Shown in pieces: positions 22,092-34,279 of a stretch of DNA of 64,000 nucleotides. Source of the stretch: Sophora flavescens (taxonomy: Eukaryota > Streptophyta > Magnoliopsida > Fabales > Fabaceae). The stretch's first letter is position 1; each line of letters opens with the position of its first letter. Both the position numbers and the translations under genes were made by a program. The stretch is from NCBI GenBank assembly GCA_030762895.1, contig CM061066.1:14317751-14381750 (forward strand), read 5' to 3'. The notes under the pieces were generated by a model that was given only the letters and a program-made list of their open reading frames with translations, made no database searches and had not been told where the DNA came from.

Positions 22092-22120
22092 CTAGCTGAA
22101 TCCCCCGTGCTTTGCACGGG
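22092..22120 (-). mobile_element. Helitron 3' terminus
   Basis: On the minus strand this reads hairpin CCCGTGC-AAA-GCACGGG, then GGATTCAG, then CTAG, followed by T. A short GC-rich hairpin 8-12 nt before CTRR with an adjacent T is the hallmark of Helitron 3' ends. The element would extend to higher coordinates; the 5' TC end was not found and may be separated by the later insertions. Confidence 0.75.
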
Positions 22121-22401
22121 TGTGTAAAAGTATACAAAATTATTATTTTAAATGTTGATTCTAAATATAATTTAAGTATATGAAAGTTATCTGTTATTAA
22201 TATTTATATATTAAAATGATTATATTGATTATAATACCATAATAAATTAGCATATGAAACAGATATTTTGATTTATGCGGTAGTAAAAAGGTTAAAAAAA
22301 ACATTAACAAAAATAAAACATTTAAGGATATTTTTATATCAATTCATATTTTACAACTATCACGTTACATTACATAAGTTCACATATATATAGTGTATAC
22401 A

Positions 22402-22993
22402 ACAAAAGCATAGCAAATTAAAGAACTCTTCACCTACAAAATACACAACAAAAGCTTAACAAACACTTGCATGCATAATATCATGATGATTGTTTCACAA
22501 TACATGTAATTTGCTACATAGCAACAAAAATAATAATTCAATCTAATACCCATCCTCCTTTATCTTTGGCTAAATCTTAGTTGGGGAATGCAGAGGTGAT
22601 ATCTTATCAACCAAAGGAATATCACCATCATCTTGATATGGGTTATGGAAAAAAAATGCTACACCTTAGTCCAGATTATAGATCATATTAATAAATTCTC
22701 AGAGTCAAACAACCTGCAGTGAGCTGAGCAAATGTAAATCGAGGGGGGAGAGAAGAAAAGAAGGGTAGAGTTAGAGAACAAAAGCTAAGGCCAAAAAGAA
22801 AATTTTTCAGAATAAATTACTAAACAGAAAAAGAAGAAAACCAATCAATCTAATACTATATAATAAAATATAAAATATGCAGAAGGTAGAGTATCTTATT
22901 GTTTTGATTGAGCAGCAAATTGTGAAATATTTCACTTGCACTGATTTGAAGAAGTTGTCGCTTCTTCATTTTGATAAAAATCAGTTTTCATAG
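22402..22993. repeat. Segment F: target-flank sequence, duplicated at 37159-37733
   Basis: Nearly identical to 37159-37733, apart from a short indel near 22845-22860. It ends with the TSD CATAG (22989-22993) at the LTR of Tat-A. Its right end contains the alpha-SNAP exon part described separately; the rest is AT-rich with no other recognised coding part. It is the DNA into which Tat-A inserted. Confidence 0.88.
22900..22993 (-). pseudogene. alpha-SNAP-like pseudogene, exon part downstream of the Tat-A insertion
   Basis: On the minus strand the frame reads DFYQNEEATTSSNQCK, a TGA stop, then ISQFAAQ, matching the alpha-SNAP region that follows the IAELYESEQN helix. Alpha-SNAP is the soluble NSF attachment protein, which recruits NSF to disassemble SNARE complexes. 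The upstream half of this exon is at 38898-38957, on the other side of Tat-A, with the TSD CATAG at the break. The in-frame TGA shows a pseudogene even without the insertion. A second copy of this part lies at 37640-37733. Confidence 0.75.
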
Positions 22994-24172
22994 TGTTAAC
23001 GTTGGTTTTTGGCTGGTGTCCAAAAATTCGTTTGTTACAAATAATTAAAGATCAGACGAGTGTGAGACCTACGAGTTATGCGAAAATCTCGTCAAGATGT
23101 GTGTATGTATTGTCTGCCGAGTATGAATTTGACAAGGTAGTCAAATCTAGTATTATACTGGCAAAGACTAGGTGTTAAAACAAATATATAAGTTTGAAAG
23201 AGATGTACAGAATATTGCCAATGATGAAAGCTGACAATAAAACTACTTAAGTTCAAAATATAAGTTTGAAGTTTGAAAGAAAGCCAATTATTGAATAGAA
23301 AATAACTTCCTAACCGTACTGGGTTTATAATGAAAATAAAACTGAAGTTTGAAAGGAAAGTTAAGTAAAGAAAGATCTAAATGATACCACTTGCAAGAAG
23401 TAAAATAAACTTAAACAACAAACTTGAGAGAAACACTGGAAATTAAAAGGAACAAGTACAGAACTTGAAAAAAAGAGATGAAAATGGCATTGAATTTTGC
23501 CATAGTATTGAAATAAGAAGGATGGAGGGAATACTTGAATGTAATCCGTCAATCTGCTGTGTGATCGAGATGTGTAGGATGTGTATCAAGTAACCTCCTC
23601 CATTACATTGTGATTACTAGTATTTATAGGCAAATAAAATAACTACCTAGAAATAACTCCTTATCTAAAAGACTGCCACATGTCTTTGGCAGTTCTCTTA
23701 AGTTTTACACTTAAACCGCTTGCCAAACAACTCTGACAACTACTCAATTTCTTGAACCGCTCCGCGTCAACTTGATTGTCTTCGGCGGTCTGGCTGCTTG
23801 ACGGCTTTATTTTGCTGATACCTTGTTAGCTTTGAGGACTTAGTCATTTTCACACTTCTGTACGTTTGACAACTCTTCTTAGCAATTTGTCAAAACTAGT
23901 TGTCGATTTATCCTTTCTGTTGGCCAATCAAATGCATCTGTCAATAATCACAAATTTCACCCCCAACAGACGCGCCCTAAGTTTTGCTTTTCGGCGGCCT
24001 TGTTTATCTGACATGTCAACCGAAGAACTTCTTGTCAATTCCACACTTGTCAATTCTTATATAATCTTCTGAATTCAACACTCTTTTATATCTTTGACAT
24101 TCCTCTCCTTATTTCTTCCGTCAGCCTGTCGGAATTTATTTCTATCAAGAGTTTGAAATTCTTCTACTAACA
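22994..24172 (-). repeat. 3' LTR of Tat-A (1179 bp)
   Basis: TGTTAACGTTGG...CTTCTACTAACA on plus. Homologous to 36914-37158 (partial), 37734-38897 and, inverted, 40183-41459. A minus-strand TATA box (CCTATAAATA, plus 23621-23630) marks the promoter. Confidence 0.92.
23621..23630 (-). promoter_or_regulatory. TATA box of Tat LTR
   Basis: CCTATAAATACTAG on the minus strand; conserved in the other LTR copies at 38361-38370 (minus) and 40820-40830 (plus). Confidence 0.6.
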
Positions 24173-24187
24173 GATGCCCCCCAAGTT
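24173..24187 (-). other. Polypurine tract of Tat-A
   Basis: Minus strand ACTTGGGGGGCATC next to the LTR start TGTTAG; position and G-run fit the plus-strand primer. Confidence 0.7.
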
Positions 24188-24549
24188 TTGCTTTTCGAAG
24201 GCCTTGCCCGAAAGAATAGCAAATTTGAAATTTTAAATTGCTAACAAATTTTCTTAATCTCAGATTTTCATCCAACAATTAACTAAACCTCGCTTTAATT
24301 TCATCCCTACTTAATAGGGATAATCATAACGCTACATGTCTCTCGGAATTCGAACCAGAGGCCTTCATTCCTCCTTAAATAGCAGTCACATCACTGTTGA
24401 CTTTTCTCTTCTTACCTTTCTTCTTCCTTTGAGAAAACCCTTCTTCTTTAAAGGAAAAAACCCTTTCCTCTTCCTTACTTCGTTCAATCTCCATGGCAAC
24501 ATCTTGAAAGATGTAGACTTCAATACCTCAAATCGCGGTTGCTCCTCCT
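24188..24549 (+). promoter_or_regulatory. Putative promoter and 5' UTR of the antisense gene
   Basis: About 360 bp between the Tat-A purine tract and the first ATG of the plant-mobile-domain gene. A TATA-like CTTAAATAG (about 24373-24381) and a pyrimidine-rich stretch before the ATG would suit a promoter reading rightward. No direct proof. Confidence 0.35.
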
Positions 24550-27500
24550 ATGGCAGTAGTTCAAGACCCACTTTTGGAAGAATCCGAGTTATGGCAGGAA
24601 TCTAAGGTAATTTACCATGTTCCTGATTCTTCTATTGCTTTGAGTCCTCCTGCTGCATTCTTGGGTCCTCTCGTAGCCCAAAATGAAATTTCTGAGGATT
24701 TACGCGGGTCCTTCCCTTCTGCTAACTCAAATGAGGCTATTTTATCCTCATTAACTCCCATCTCTATTCATGCCTTTAAAAAGAACAATAGGATTTTTAG
24801 GATGCCCCCTGCCACTCGGTTCGATGCTTACATTAGTTGGCTTGATCGAGTTCAGGCTGAAAAACGCAACGTGTGGGAAGAAGTTGGAATTTTTGAGTTC
24901 ATTCAGCTTTCTCGCCATGTTAAGTTAGTAGTCTTTTCTTTAATAGGGGCATCAGTTTTTTTCTGGAATAGAACCACAAATAATTTTCACTTTCCTTATG
25001 GGATGATGGGTCCGACTTTATTTGACATGTCGGCTATTACGGGCCTTCGTCCAGATGGCCCCACCATGCATTCCGATGTCGAAGTGGAGAATCATATTGA
25101 TGTCTATGTTCCAAAATGCTCTTTTTCTAAATATATAGCAGACTTTAGAGGTGGAGATCATGAACCCGTGACGGATACTGAACACGTAGCCTTCATGTTT
25201 CTTTGGTTATGTGCTTATGTCTTTTGTAGCAAATTTGCTACTTTGATTGCTTCCTATGTTCCTCTTGCCAATCTTTTGTCAACTGGCAAGAGATTAGCAT
25301 TGGGCCAATGTGTTTTGGCCAATCTTTATGACAGTATGAGTATGTTAGTTGATACTGTCAGATCTAAGCAAAAGAAAACCAACATAGGAGGGCCTCTTTG
25401 GCTTCTCCAGTTGTGGTTAAATGCTGTCTTAGAGCATCAATTTTCATACAAAGCTTCTTCGGATTTGTCAATTGACACTTATGGCTCTTATCTTTGCTAT
25501 GTGTCCGCTGAATCTTTGTCAAGAGATGAAACGGCCAACTTTAAGTTCTACCTCAAAATCTTTCACTCGCTTTCATCCACCTCTTCAAAGATCAACTTCT
25601 CTCCTTTTATTGACCGAAAGTACGGTCCGGAGTGGTTTACGAAACTAAGTACCACCATTTCTAAATCCAACAAGTCAATTTGGACTAAATTTCTTTGCCA
25701 AAAAGTCATTTTTGTTGATGGTCCTAGTTTCAAAACCCATAGAATCTATCTGCATTTGCCCAATACCACTGCCTGTCAGCTTGGTTTCTGTCAAGCTATC
25801 CCTGCTCCTTACTCGTCAAATCCTGATGAGAACTTTATTGGTGCCAAAGCTCCAACATATGAGAACATTGTGGCCATCAGTAATGAGGATAAAGCTCGTA
25901 GAGCCTTCTTACAGCCTGTCTCATTCTCTGTCTTCCACAGAGTCACTCAAAGATTTCTTGACTGGTGGGATGAGTATTATTCCAACCACCGTCTGAGTTT
26001 AAAGACCTGCTTGAGTTGTATTGAAGACACTGTGGGTAACGGTGATGATTCTCCCATGTAGGAACATGATCCGACATCAAAAACTCGAGGTGAACTTCCG
26101 AAAGAAATTTAGGCCTTTGAAAATTTTTACAAAATCAAGTGGAATCCCTTGAGACCATTTGATATGGTTCGTCACGTCAATAGTGTTTTAGCTGAAGCCA
26201 AAAGGAGGCATGAGAATAAGGAATCTGAAAGGCTTGCCATATATCGGGGCATTCCCAATATGATGGGGGAATATTTTGACAGTTTAAAGGCCCATTTTCC
26301 TAAACCGGTGCCTATTCCTTGTTCCCCTTTTGGTTTAGCTGATTCACATCCAAGGAAGCCGTTGAAAGGAGGTAACTTTTTCTTTTTGGAAAGCGTGAAT
26401 GCTTACATTGACCCTTTTGAAAAACCAAATCCAGTTACCTTCGCTCATCGGTTTCTTTAACCTGATGATGACTTTGGATTCCATTCGCAAATTCTAACTT
26501 GTAATTCAGGTATTTACTCGTCGAATAACTTTTACTCTTTCTCTTTTTGGCTGACAATCAACTTATTTATGTTGTTATTGACAGCTATTCCTCTCGACAA
26601 GCCTCTTCCTGGTAAGTCTAAATCTGATGCTCCGTTGGACAAAGCACTTGAGGATGACAATGAAGATGAAGATGTAATCCCTGTGGTGGCCAAAATCACA
26701 AGAAAAGCTCATGGACGGCCAAAGCTTTTGTTTCTAATCCTCAGACAAAAGGGTCCAAGAAAAGAAAAGAGAAAGCTACTCCTTCCGATCTTTCTTCCAA
26801 GAAATCAAAGTCTACCGAAAGCTTTTCAATCTTGGCAGACTCTGATGTCGGCAAAGCCCCCACTGGATCTAAGGTCCAAGACATCGTCGTTAGCTCTTCC
26901 AACACTTCTCCCTCCAACCCATCCAAGGTAAAAGTTTTAAGTTGATCTATCAAGCCATATCTTTTGTTTACAACTTTCCGTTTTTATCTTGACAGAAAGA
27001 GAAAGTCGTCGGGACTATTCCCGTAACTGAAAAGACAAATGCTGATGTTGACTTGATGTCTTCGGACTCTAACTTGGTATTTCCACTGATCTTATCATCT
27101 TCCTTTATATACATATGTATATTTTTCTCATTTTCCTTTGTGTCAGGAAAAATCCCCTCAGACTGAAGATTCAATGACTATTCAGGAAATTCTCACTAAG
27201 ACTGTCGAACCAGCGAATCGATCTGACTTAGAGGTGCAGGTTGAAAGAACTTTAGGAAGCACTATTGTCGACATCAGAGGCCTGACGGATGATCCTCAAC
27301 CTCTTGAATCCCATCCAGAAATGCCCCCTAGTCCTCATCTTACTTCAATCATTCCGACTTCAATTGCCGACACACCTGTCGAAACTGCCGTCATGATTGA
27401 AATTCCGGATGAGGATATTGACATAGAAGCCCTGCTGACTGAATCAACTCCTATTATTCCTTCTCCTCCTGCCGCCAGACCTCCAATCATGAAGTCTCCT

Positions 27501-28234
27501 GACCCTAAACTGGCCCTTCACTTCAACACTTGGATTAATATGTTGTCGGAAGTAAGCCGAAAAGAGTCAACCCTCTCTGCCACCTCTTCATCAAATCAGC
27601 ATGCCTCCAGTGATTCTCAAGTCATTAACCTTATGCATGATCTCCAGGCTCTTCTTGGCAATCCTTTTTGATGCACTCTTATCTAATGTTGGCATCCAAC
27701 AAGAACTGTCACGACTCATTAAAGAGATCATTCCTCTCCATACCACTCTTCCCGTGTCGAGTCGTATGCATTTTCTCTCCATCCACAAATTCTGGGAGCA
27801 GCTCTCTGGAAAGTTAGAAAGGATGACTCCTGTCATTCCTTCTTATGAAGAGGAAGAGAAGACTAAATATGATCTCTTAGCTCGCTTCCGAGATCTGGAA
27901 ACTTCCAAACAAAAGGAACTCGACCTTATTTAATTCTACTGGAATTCACACTAAAGAGAGTCTCCTGGAGTATCGGAAGAAACTGTTGGCAGAGATTGAA
28001 TTGACAGATCGAAAATGTGCCAAGTTTGACAAGGCTTTAGAAAAGAGCAGAGACAAAGTCAAGGCTATTGACGACGAATCTATCCAACTTGTCCGGAAAG
28101 CTGAAAGTGTAGTTGGTAAACTTCGCACGTTACAACCTGAATATAAAGTTGTTGCTGCTAACAAGACTAGCCTCTCCTTTGTATGGGATCAGTTATCCTT
28201 TGATTTCAACCTAGGCCAAAATTTACAGTTGTAG
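24550..28234 (+). pseudogene. Plant mobile domain (PMD) gene in antisense orientation inside Tat-A, four exons
   Basis: The first exon starts ATG 24550. It carries the PMD pattern: RFDAYISWLDRV (about residues 88-99), FFWNRTTNNFHFPYGMMGPT and LFDMSAITGLRPDGP (about 160-175), then a TEHVAFMFLWLCAYVFCSKF stretch. PMD proteins occur as host genes (MAIN-type) and in transposons. Short GT-AG introns fit 26510-26584, 26928-26995 and 27077-27146; removing the first keeps frame (..NS-A-IPLDKPL). The C-terminal part is acidic, then coiled-coil-like (about 27850-28180). Damage: TAG at 26059 and 26110, TAA at 26458, frameshifts near 26719, 27665 and 27930. Extra ORFs, some antisense, are known downstream of pol in Tat elements; the role is unknown. 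Confidence 0.8.
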
Positions 28235-29149
28235 TTCTTTTTTTTTTTTTTGTAAAACTCTAATCTGGTCACCTCCGACAATCATTGATTAATAAAAATG
28301 CTTCTTCTTTTTTGTATTGGCACATTTATTTACTGTTTGATTTGACCGCATGTTTCCAACCAACTTTGTAACTCATGCTTATCAAACCGTCATAAATGCC
28401 ATAATAAATTTCGAGACTTTGGTAAGCCAACTCTCCTTAAATGCCTCTCTTAACCAACTATAAATACTGAGATCTACAAATCAACAACTTCATAGTTAGG
28501 GATTTCACATAATATGCTTTCTCCTACAACATGCTTTCACTTATTCTTCTTTCTTCCCCCATGGGAGTCTGACCTTATCACCTTAAGATTTCATACCAAA
28601 GTTTATGTTTTAATGGTCTTATCCTTAGTGAAGGTCAATAACCAACGTAAAAAATGCAGTGAAGGTCAGTAACCAACGTAACATCTAAAGTTGACCTCAT
28701 TGCACATCTGGGGAGAAGCCGATCTCAATACGGAACGAGTGCATCTTGCTCTAGTTCCATCATCTTCATCCTGGAAGGTAGTGGTTTTCCTTTGGTGTTA
28801 TCTTTATTACACCATAGCAACAACAACCTTCGGGGTTAAATGATGGTGAGATCTGCTCCTGCTCATCTCCTTCTTTGCGCATCCTCGACATATGGAGTAG
28901 CTGAAACCTCATCAAATGGGGAATGAAGCCTCAACAAATTAGGTTATACCTCTGCATTGTCGAAGGGAGGAAGATAAAACGCTGCTGACGCATAGCCTTA
29001 TATTCTATGATTAGATTAACTTTGATTGACAACTTGACTTCTGATAGCATATTGCCATATTACCAATCTCTATATGACTTAGACCGACAATCTGTGCTTG
29101 TGACAACACCTCATTGTATTGCCAATTTAGTGAATATTCTTATTTCTTT
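28235..29149. other. Spacer between the antisense gene and Tat-A integrase
   Basis: T-run after the PMD stop (28239-28251), then no supported gene. A 31-bp tandem pair (AGTGAAGGTCAATAACCAAC and variant) is at about 28628-28683. It serves as the convergent 3' ends of the two transcription units. Confidence 0.6.
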
Positions 29150-29950
29150 TCACTCGTTATCAATTTTTACTTCCAACATTGTCGGTTTGTATTCTTTTAA
29201 ATACTTGCCATTAATTGACTTAATTTTCAAGCCAGTATAAACATCGACAAGTGCATAAGCATTTCCAGAGAATGCTTTATCAACTCCGAATGGTCCTTCC
29301 CATTTAGGTGACCATTTGCCATATTCTCGACAACTTTTATCCATGGGCAATATGACTTTCCACACCAGATCATCTACCTTAAATGATTTGAACTTAACTC
29401 GACTATCATAAAACTTTGCAATTCTTTCCTTTTGTCGAATCAAATTTCCCAATGCAATCAATCTTTCATCACTTACCTCATCCAATTTGTCCAGCATTGC
29501 ATTCCAATATTGGTTGGTAGGCAAGTCATTTTGCCTTTGAATGCGAGTAGACTGAAGATTGATTTCGACGGGTAACACAGGATCGTGTCCATAAGTTAGC
29601 CGATATGGCGAAGTTCCTGTCGACTGCCTGGGTGAATTTATATATGCCCACAGTATTTGATCAAGAGTATTATGCCAATTCTTAGGTTGTCGGCCCACAT
29701 GCTTTTTAATAAGACTAATAATGATCTTATTTATGGCCTCAACTTGGCCATTGGCTTATGCATAATATGGTGTAGATGTGAGCATTTTTATATGCCTAGA
29801 ACCAGCGTATTCCACAACTTTCTTGCCGACGAATACTGACCCTTGATCTGTTGTCAGAGTTCGGGTTATGCCAAACCGACAAATGATGTGATTTTCAATG
29901 AAATCGATTATGTCTTGTTGGGTGAATGCTTTAAGGCAAACTGCTTCTTC
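29150..29950 (-). pseudogene. Tat-A integrase core and C-terminal domain
   Basis: The 29150-29698 frame gives the late integrase part: LDQILWAYINSPRQSTGTSP, then YGHDPVLPVEI and a C-terminal KWSPKWEGPF block (the GPY/F-like module). Between 29698 and 29950 stops and shifts interrupt the core, but TTDQGSVFVG (second catalytic D) and ANGQVEAINK (catalytic E) can be read in adjoining frames. One stop at about 29758 looks like CAA to TAA. No chromodomain is present, as expected for Tat. Confidence 0.8.
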
Positions 29951-31120
29951 TCATTTAGTAAAATAATCGACTCCAACTAAAATGAATTGATGTCCTTTCG
30001 ATGAAGAAGGATGTATATGGACAATTATATCCAAAGCCCATCCTCGGAATGGCCAAGGCTTGACAATAGAGTGTAATTCACTAGCCGGTACATTTTGTAT
30101 ATGGCCATGTTTCTGACATTGTTCGCAAGACTTGGCAAACGAAATGCAATCTTTAATCATAGTTGGCCAATAATACAAACTTTGTCGAAGAACCCATTTC
30201 ATTTTATCTCCTGCCTGATGGGCTCCACATATGCCCTCATGGACCTCTGATAAAGTCAAATAAGCCTCTTGCTCACTCAGGCACTTGTGTAGAGTCCCGT
30301 CATCATACCTTCTATATAACAGTCCTCCTTGCATTGTGTAATTCAATGCTTTGCATTTCATTATCCTATCTACTTTCTGACTTGGATTTTCCAAATATTC
30401 AATTATTTGCAACCTCCAGTCATTAGGTAGAATTACATCATTAACCAAAATATCTCTCTCTTCTAATGGATACAATAATTCCCTGATTTCCATTAGCCCT
30501 GACAAAGCCTTTTGAGATATCTTGTATCCTGAGGCTATTTGAGCCAACTCATTAGCCTCTTGATTCAAATTTCTGAGAATATATTTGACAATTACGTCAT
30601 AGAATTTTTTCATTAACTTACTAGCTATGATAGAGTATTTTGTCAAGTTGTAGTTGACACACTTGTATTCTTGAGTAAGTTGTTTGATAACCAATTGGGA
30701 ATCCCCAAAGATATGCACATTTCGTGCTTTTATTTCTATTAGTATCTCTAATCCGACAATTAAAGCTTCATATTCAGCTTCATTGTCGGAACATGGATAC
30801 TTAAGTTCAAACATGAACTTAGTAGGAGTTCCCTGTGGAGTCACGATTAAGATTCCAACTCCACTACCTCCTTGATGCCTTGATCCGTCAAAATAGAGTT
30901 TCCAGGGTTGTAAACTGACAACATTTATTTCTGGTATGTCCAATCCTGGATGGTCTACCAAAAAGTCACCTACTACTTGTCCTTTAACGGCTTTAGCTAG
31001 TACGTATTGTAAAGAATACTCTGAGAAAGCAATGGTCCATTTACCAATATGTCCATTAAGGACTGGTTTTGACAACATATACTTTATAACATCAGTTTGG
31101 AAATAACGAATACATGACAT
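29951..31120 (-). pseudogene. Tat-A second (plant-type) RNase H and integrase N-terminus
   Basis: The open frame begins at the end of the RT-linked RNase H (GKWTIAFSEYSLQY). It then shows a second RNase H with LYFDGSRHQGGSGVGI, DNEAEYEALIVGL, IFGDSQLVIKQL and NQEANELAQIASG (D-E-D-type residues visible). Such a dual RNase H is diagnostic of the Tat lineage. The integrase zinc finger follows: H...H in LSEVHEGICGAHQAG and C..C in CEQCQKH. The first catalytic D is in GWALDIIVHI. Confidence 0.87.
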
Positions 31121-31956
31121 GGCATCATATAATATTTAAGTTTTGTACAAGAAAAATACAATGCTAGACATAACTTCTCTATTGCACTATATCTTCTTTC
31201 AGCATCATTGAGGACTCTGCTTAGGTAATATACAGCCCTTTCAACATTGTCATCATCATCTTGCGACAGTAGACATCCTATAGTGTCCTCAGATGCTGAT
31301 ATGTAAAACTTCAACGGTCGACGAGGCACTACGGGCATCATGACCGGTGGATTGACCAGGTATTGTTTGATCTGATCAAAAGCCTCTTGGTGACAAGGCT
31401 CCCATATGAAGCTTTGATCTGATTTCAACTTGACCAGCGGTGCAAATATTCTTGTTCTTCCCGACAGATTTGATATAAACCTTCTTAGAAAGTTAACCTT
31501 TCCTAGGAAGGATTGTAGTTCCTTTTTATCTGTCGGTGCCGAGGCTTCCATGATCGCTTTGGCTTTATTTTGGTCTACCTCAATTCCTTTTTTGTGGACT
31601 AGGAATCCTAGGAATTTGGCAGCTGACACTCCGAAGCTACACTTCTCTGGGTTCATTTTGAGGTTATGCTTTCTCATCCTTTCAAACCCTTGCTTCAGGT
31701 TCTCCAAGTGGTCATCTTTGGTTTTGGACTTGACAACCACATCATCAATATATACTTCTACGAATTCTCCAATCTTATCATGGAAAATTGCATTCATTGC
31801 TCGTTGATAGGTAGCCCCTGCATTCTTTAAACCGAAAGGCATGACAATCCATTCATATGTCCCAATCGCTCCTGGACACTTGAAGGCAGTCTTTGGCACA
31901 TCTTCTTCGGCTATAAAGATTTGATTATAACCTGCATGGCCATCCATACAACTCAA
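31084..31956 (-). pseudogene. Tat-A reverse transcriptase (main part) and linked RNase H start
   Basis: Shows MDGHAGYNQIFIAEEDVPKT, FKCPGAIGTYEWIVMPFGLK, EVYIDDVVVKSK (catalytic YIDD), PEKCSFGVSAAKFLGFLVH, and the RT-linked RNase H start LKFYISASEDTIGCLLSQ. It ends in a frameshift near 31120 where the next frame takes over. The N-terminal RT part is in the next fragment. Confidence 0.88.
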
Positions 31957-31965
31957 AATTTCATT

Positions 31966-32574
31966 TCACGATCTTGTGTCGACAAGCATGTCGGCTATTG
32001 GCATCGGGTACTCATCTTTGGGGGTAGCCATATTTAAATTTTTAAAGTCTATGCATACCCTCATTTTGCCATTCTTTTTAATGACAGGAACTACATTAGA
32101 AAGCCAGTCGACATGCCTGGTTGTCCGAATGAATTTTGCTTTAAGCAGTCTTTGCACTTCCTCTTTGATTTTATGCACCACCTCTGGAGCAAACCTTCAA
32201 TTTGCCTGCTTAACAGGCTTGCAATCCTCCCTAGGTGGCAGCCGGTGTTCAACAAGATCTCTGCTTAAACCAGGCATTTCATCGTAGTCCCATGCAAAGA
32301 AATCTTTATACTCTGTTATTAATCTGATAAGCTTTTGTTTGTAAACCTCTAGCAGAAAAGCACTGACAAAAATGAGCCTTTTATTTTCTTCCGTCCCTAA
32401 ATTTATTTCTTCCAGAGGATCCTCTACTTCAATGTTTTTCTTAACTTCGGCTCCTTTCTCAAAACCCAAAGGGCCGTCGTCAATGATATAGTCTGCCAAC
32501 ACACTCTCTGTGGTGTGTACTTCTCTATCGGCCAGATAGGCCAACAATCTTTTAAAGTGGGCTTCAAGGCTCAT
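31966..32574 (-). pseudogene. Tat-A RT N-terminal part and protease-RT linker
   Basis: The 32197-32574 frame is a linker with KRLIFVSAFL and FAWDYDEMPGLSRDLVEHRL, the segment that precedes RT in gypsy elements. The 31966-32181 frame continues with RLLKAKFIRTTRHVDWLSNV, VPVIKKNGKMRVCIDFKNLN and DEYPMPIADML. A stop at 32194-32196 and a break near 31960 separate the pieces. Confidence 0.82.
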
Positions 32575-33946
32575 TGCCGGAATTTGGCCGAGTCTTATCG
32601 GTCTCGTCCTTTACCTTAACACCGAATTGGCTGAGAAGGCTTGCCTCCAATGCGTCCTTGTCAATGACCCCTTCGTTGGCAGTTATAGGCCTGACGGTTG
32701 GTGAATATGCCTTTAAATCAACATGTGATTGCTGATCATAGCAAGCACTGTCATCTGCCTCCACGATTTCTACCTGATCTTGCTCATTCCATAAGATTAC
32801 TTTTTGATGTACTATTGACGAAACCGCTCCTACAGCGTGAATCCAATCCCTGCCAAGTAATATGTTGTAGCTTGACTTGGCTGGAATTATTACAAACAAT
32901 GTCATCCTTTCGACGGTGCCAACCTGTATGTTTAACAAAACGACGTCATCTGATGGAGAAGTTTTTCCACTGAAGTCAGTGACAATCATATCTGTCGGAA
33001 TCAAATCCGACTGATCCTTCCATAACTTTTTGAACATTGCTCTTGGCATTAGGTTCACAGCGGCTCCCCCATCAATTAAAACCCTGTTGGTAGATCTTCC
33101 ATATATTATGGCTTTTACATGTAAAGGCCTCAAATGGTTTCTTTGCTCATCGGTGGGCTTCTCCAGCTGAGCTACGTTGTCGAATACGGTAACCAAGTTT
33201 TCCTGAACACAGGTCCAGGAATGGCCTGGGTTCCTTCTATTGTTGACGACATCATCATTGTCGTCAGAGAAATCAACCTCAAGATACCCCTCATATTCTA
33301 CTGGAATGAATGAAATCAATCCTACATTCATCCTCATGCCTGGTTCCAGGATGACTTCATTCTCTGGATCCTCATCTAAGAATGCCCCTCCTGCAGTTCT
33401 TCCATGATATCTTCTCAAATCATCTTCATCGTCTGACCCTGACCTTTCTAACGGGGGTCGAGCTATCCCTGCACCACAGTTATCCAATGCCTTGATGATG
33501 TCGGTCAAATCTTCATCCTGGCCATCCATATCCATGGCTCCGTTGATGTTAATATCATCGTTAGGATCGTTTAATGCCTCAATGACGGCATCAAAAGACA
33601 ATTCCTCGTTGGTCAAAACACATTCAGGTTTGAATGTTGCCAACTGATGATCTTGCATCTTTGCCTCGAATTTCTTCTCGAGCCTTGCCACCTTTTCCAT
33701 GTCTACCAATCCAGCCGGCCATTTGCCTGTGGATTTTGTTGGTGGTGACGACATGTCTAAGGCCTTATTTTTTTTTTCTGCGCAGATTTGTGACATAGGT
33801 TTCTTTGGCTTGTTTTGAGTAGCAAGCATCTTCATGTCAACCTCCATTGGGTGAGCCTCTATCACGCTCTTCATCTTGACAGCTCCACTCTTGTCATCTA
33901 CGTTGTCAGCTGTTGCAACCAAACAACCAGTATCACGAGAAGGCAT
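32564..33946 (-). pseudogene. Tat-A protease region
   Basis: A 460-codon open frame. A low-complexity acidic N-terminal part is followed by a retropepsin-like segment: RVLIDGGAAVNLMPRAMF (active-site Asp, followed by GG rather than the usual S/T-G), then MIVTDFSG and YNILLGRDWIHAVGAV. It lies between gag and RT as expected. The same region begins in Tat-B at 44442 but is cut off there at 44593. Confidence 0.82.
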
Positions 33947-34279
33947 CTCTTTATGGTGACACCTTCTTGCCTGGCAAGCTTCTTCTTTTGGGCCTGTCGG
34001 AGCCTCTGCAACCTCCTCTTTTGGTTCTTAGAGATGACCAACTGAGTTGACGGTCCTGACAGACCAGGCCCTGTCATCTGAGCATTCTGAGCTAATTGGC
34101 CCTTTCGGTAATTCTCATTCCAAAAGGGTGGACCGTGATCACCGAACTTGTTTTTTCTAACCCATGACTGCTTTTGTAACTCTGGCTAACGAGCCATGGC
34201 AGAATTCTTCACCCATTGATCCACCATTACGTTGGATGGGTCTTGACCAAATTGAATCTGCCACCGACAGGGTTATTTT

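Noticed and set aside
24550..26061. Reading the antisense gene as an independent host gene
   Set aside because: It lies fully between Tat-A integrase and its 3' LTR with one outer TSD (CATAG), so it is part of the element.
31430..32287. Plus-strand ORFs across the Tat-A RT region
   Set aside because: Shadows of the minus-strand RT, which carries the conserved motifs.
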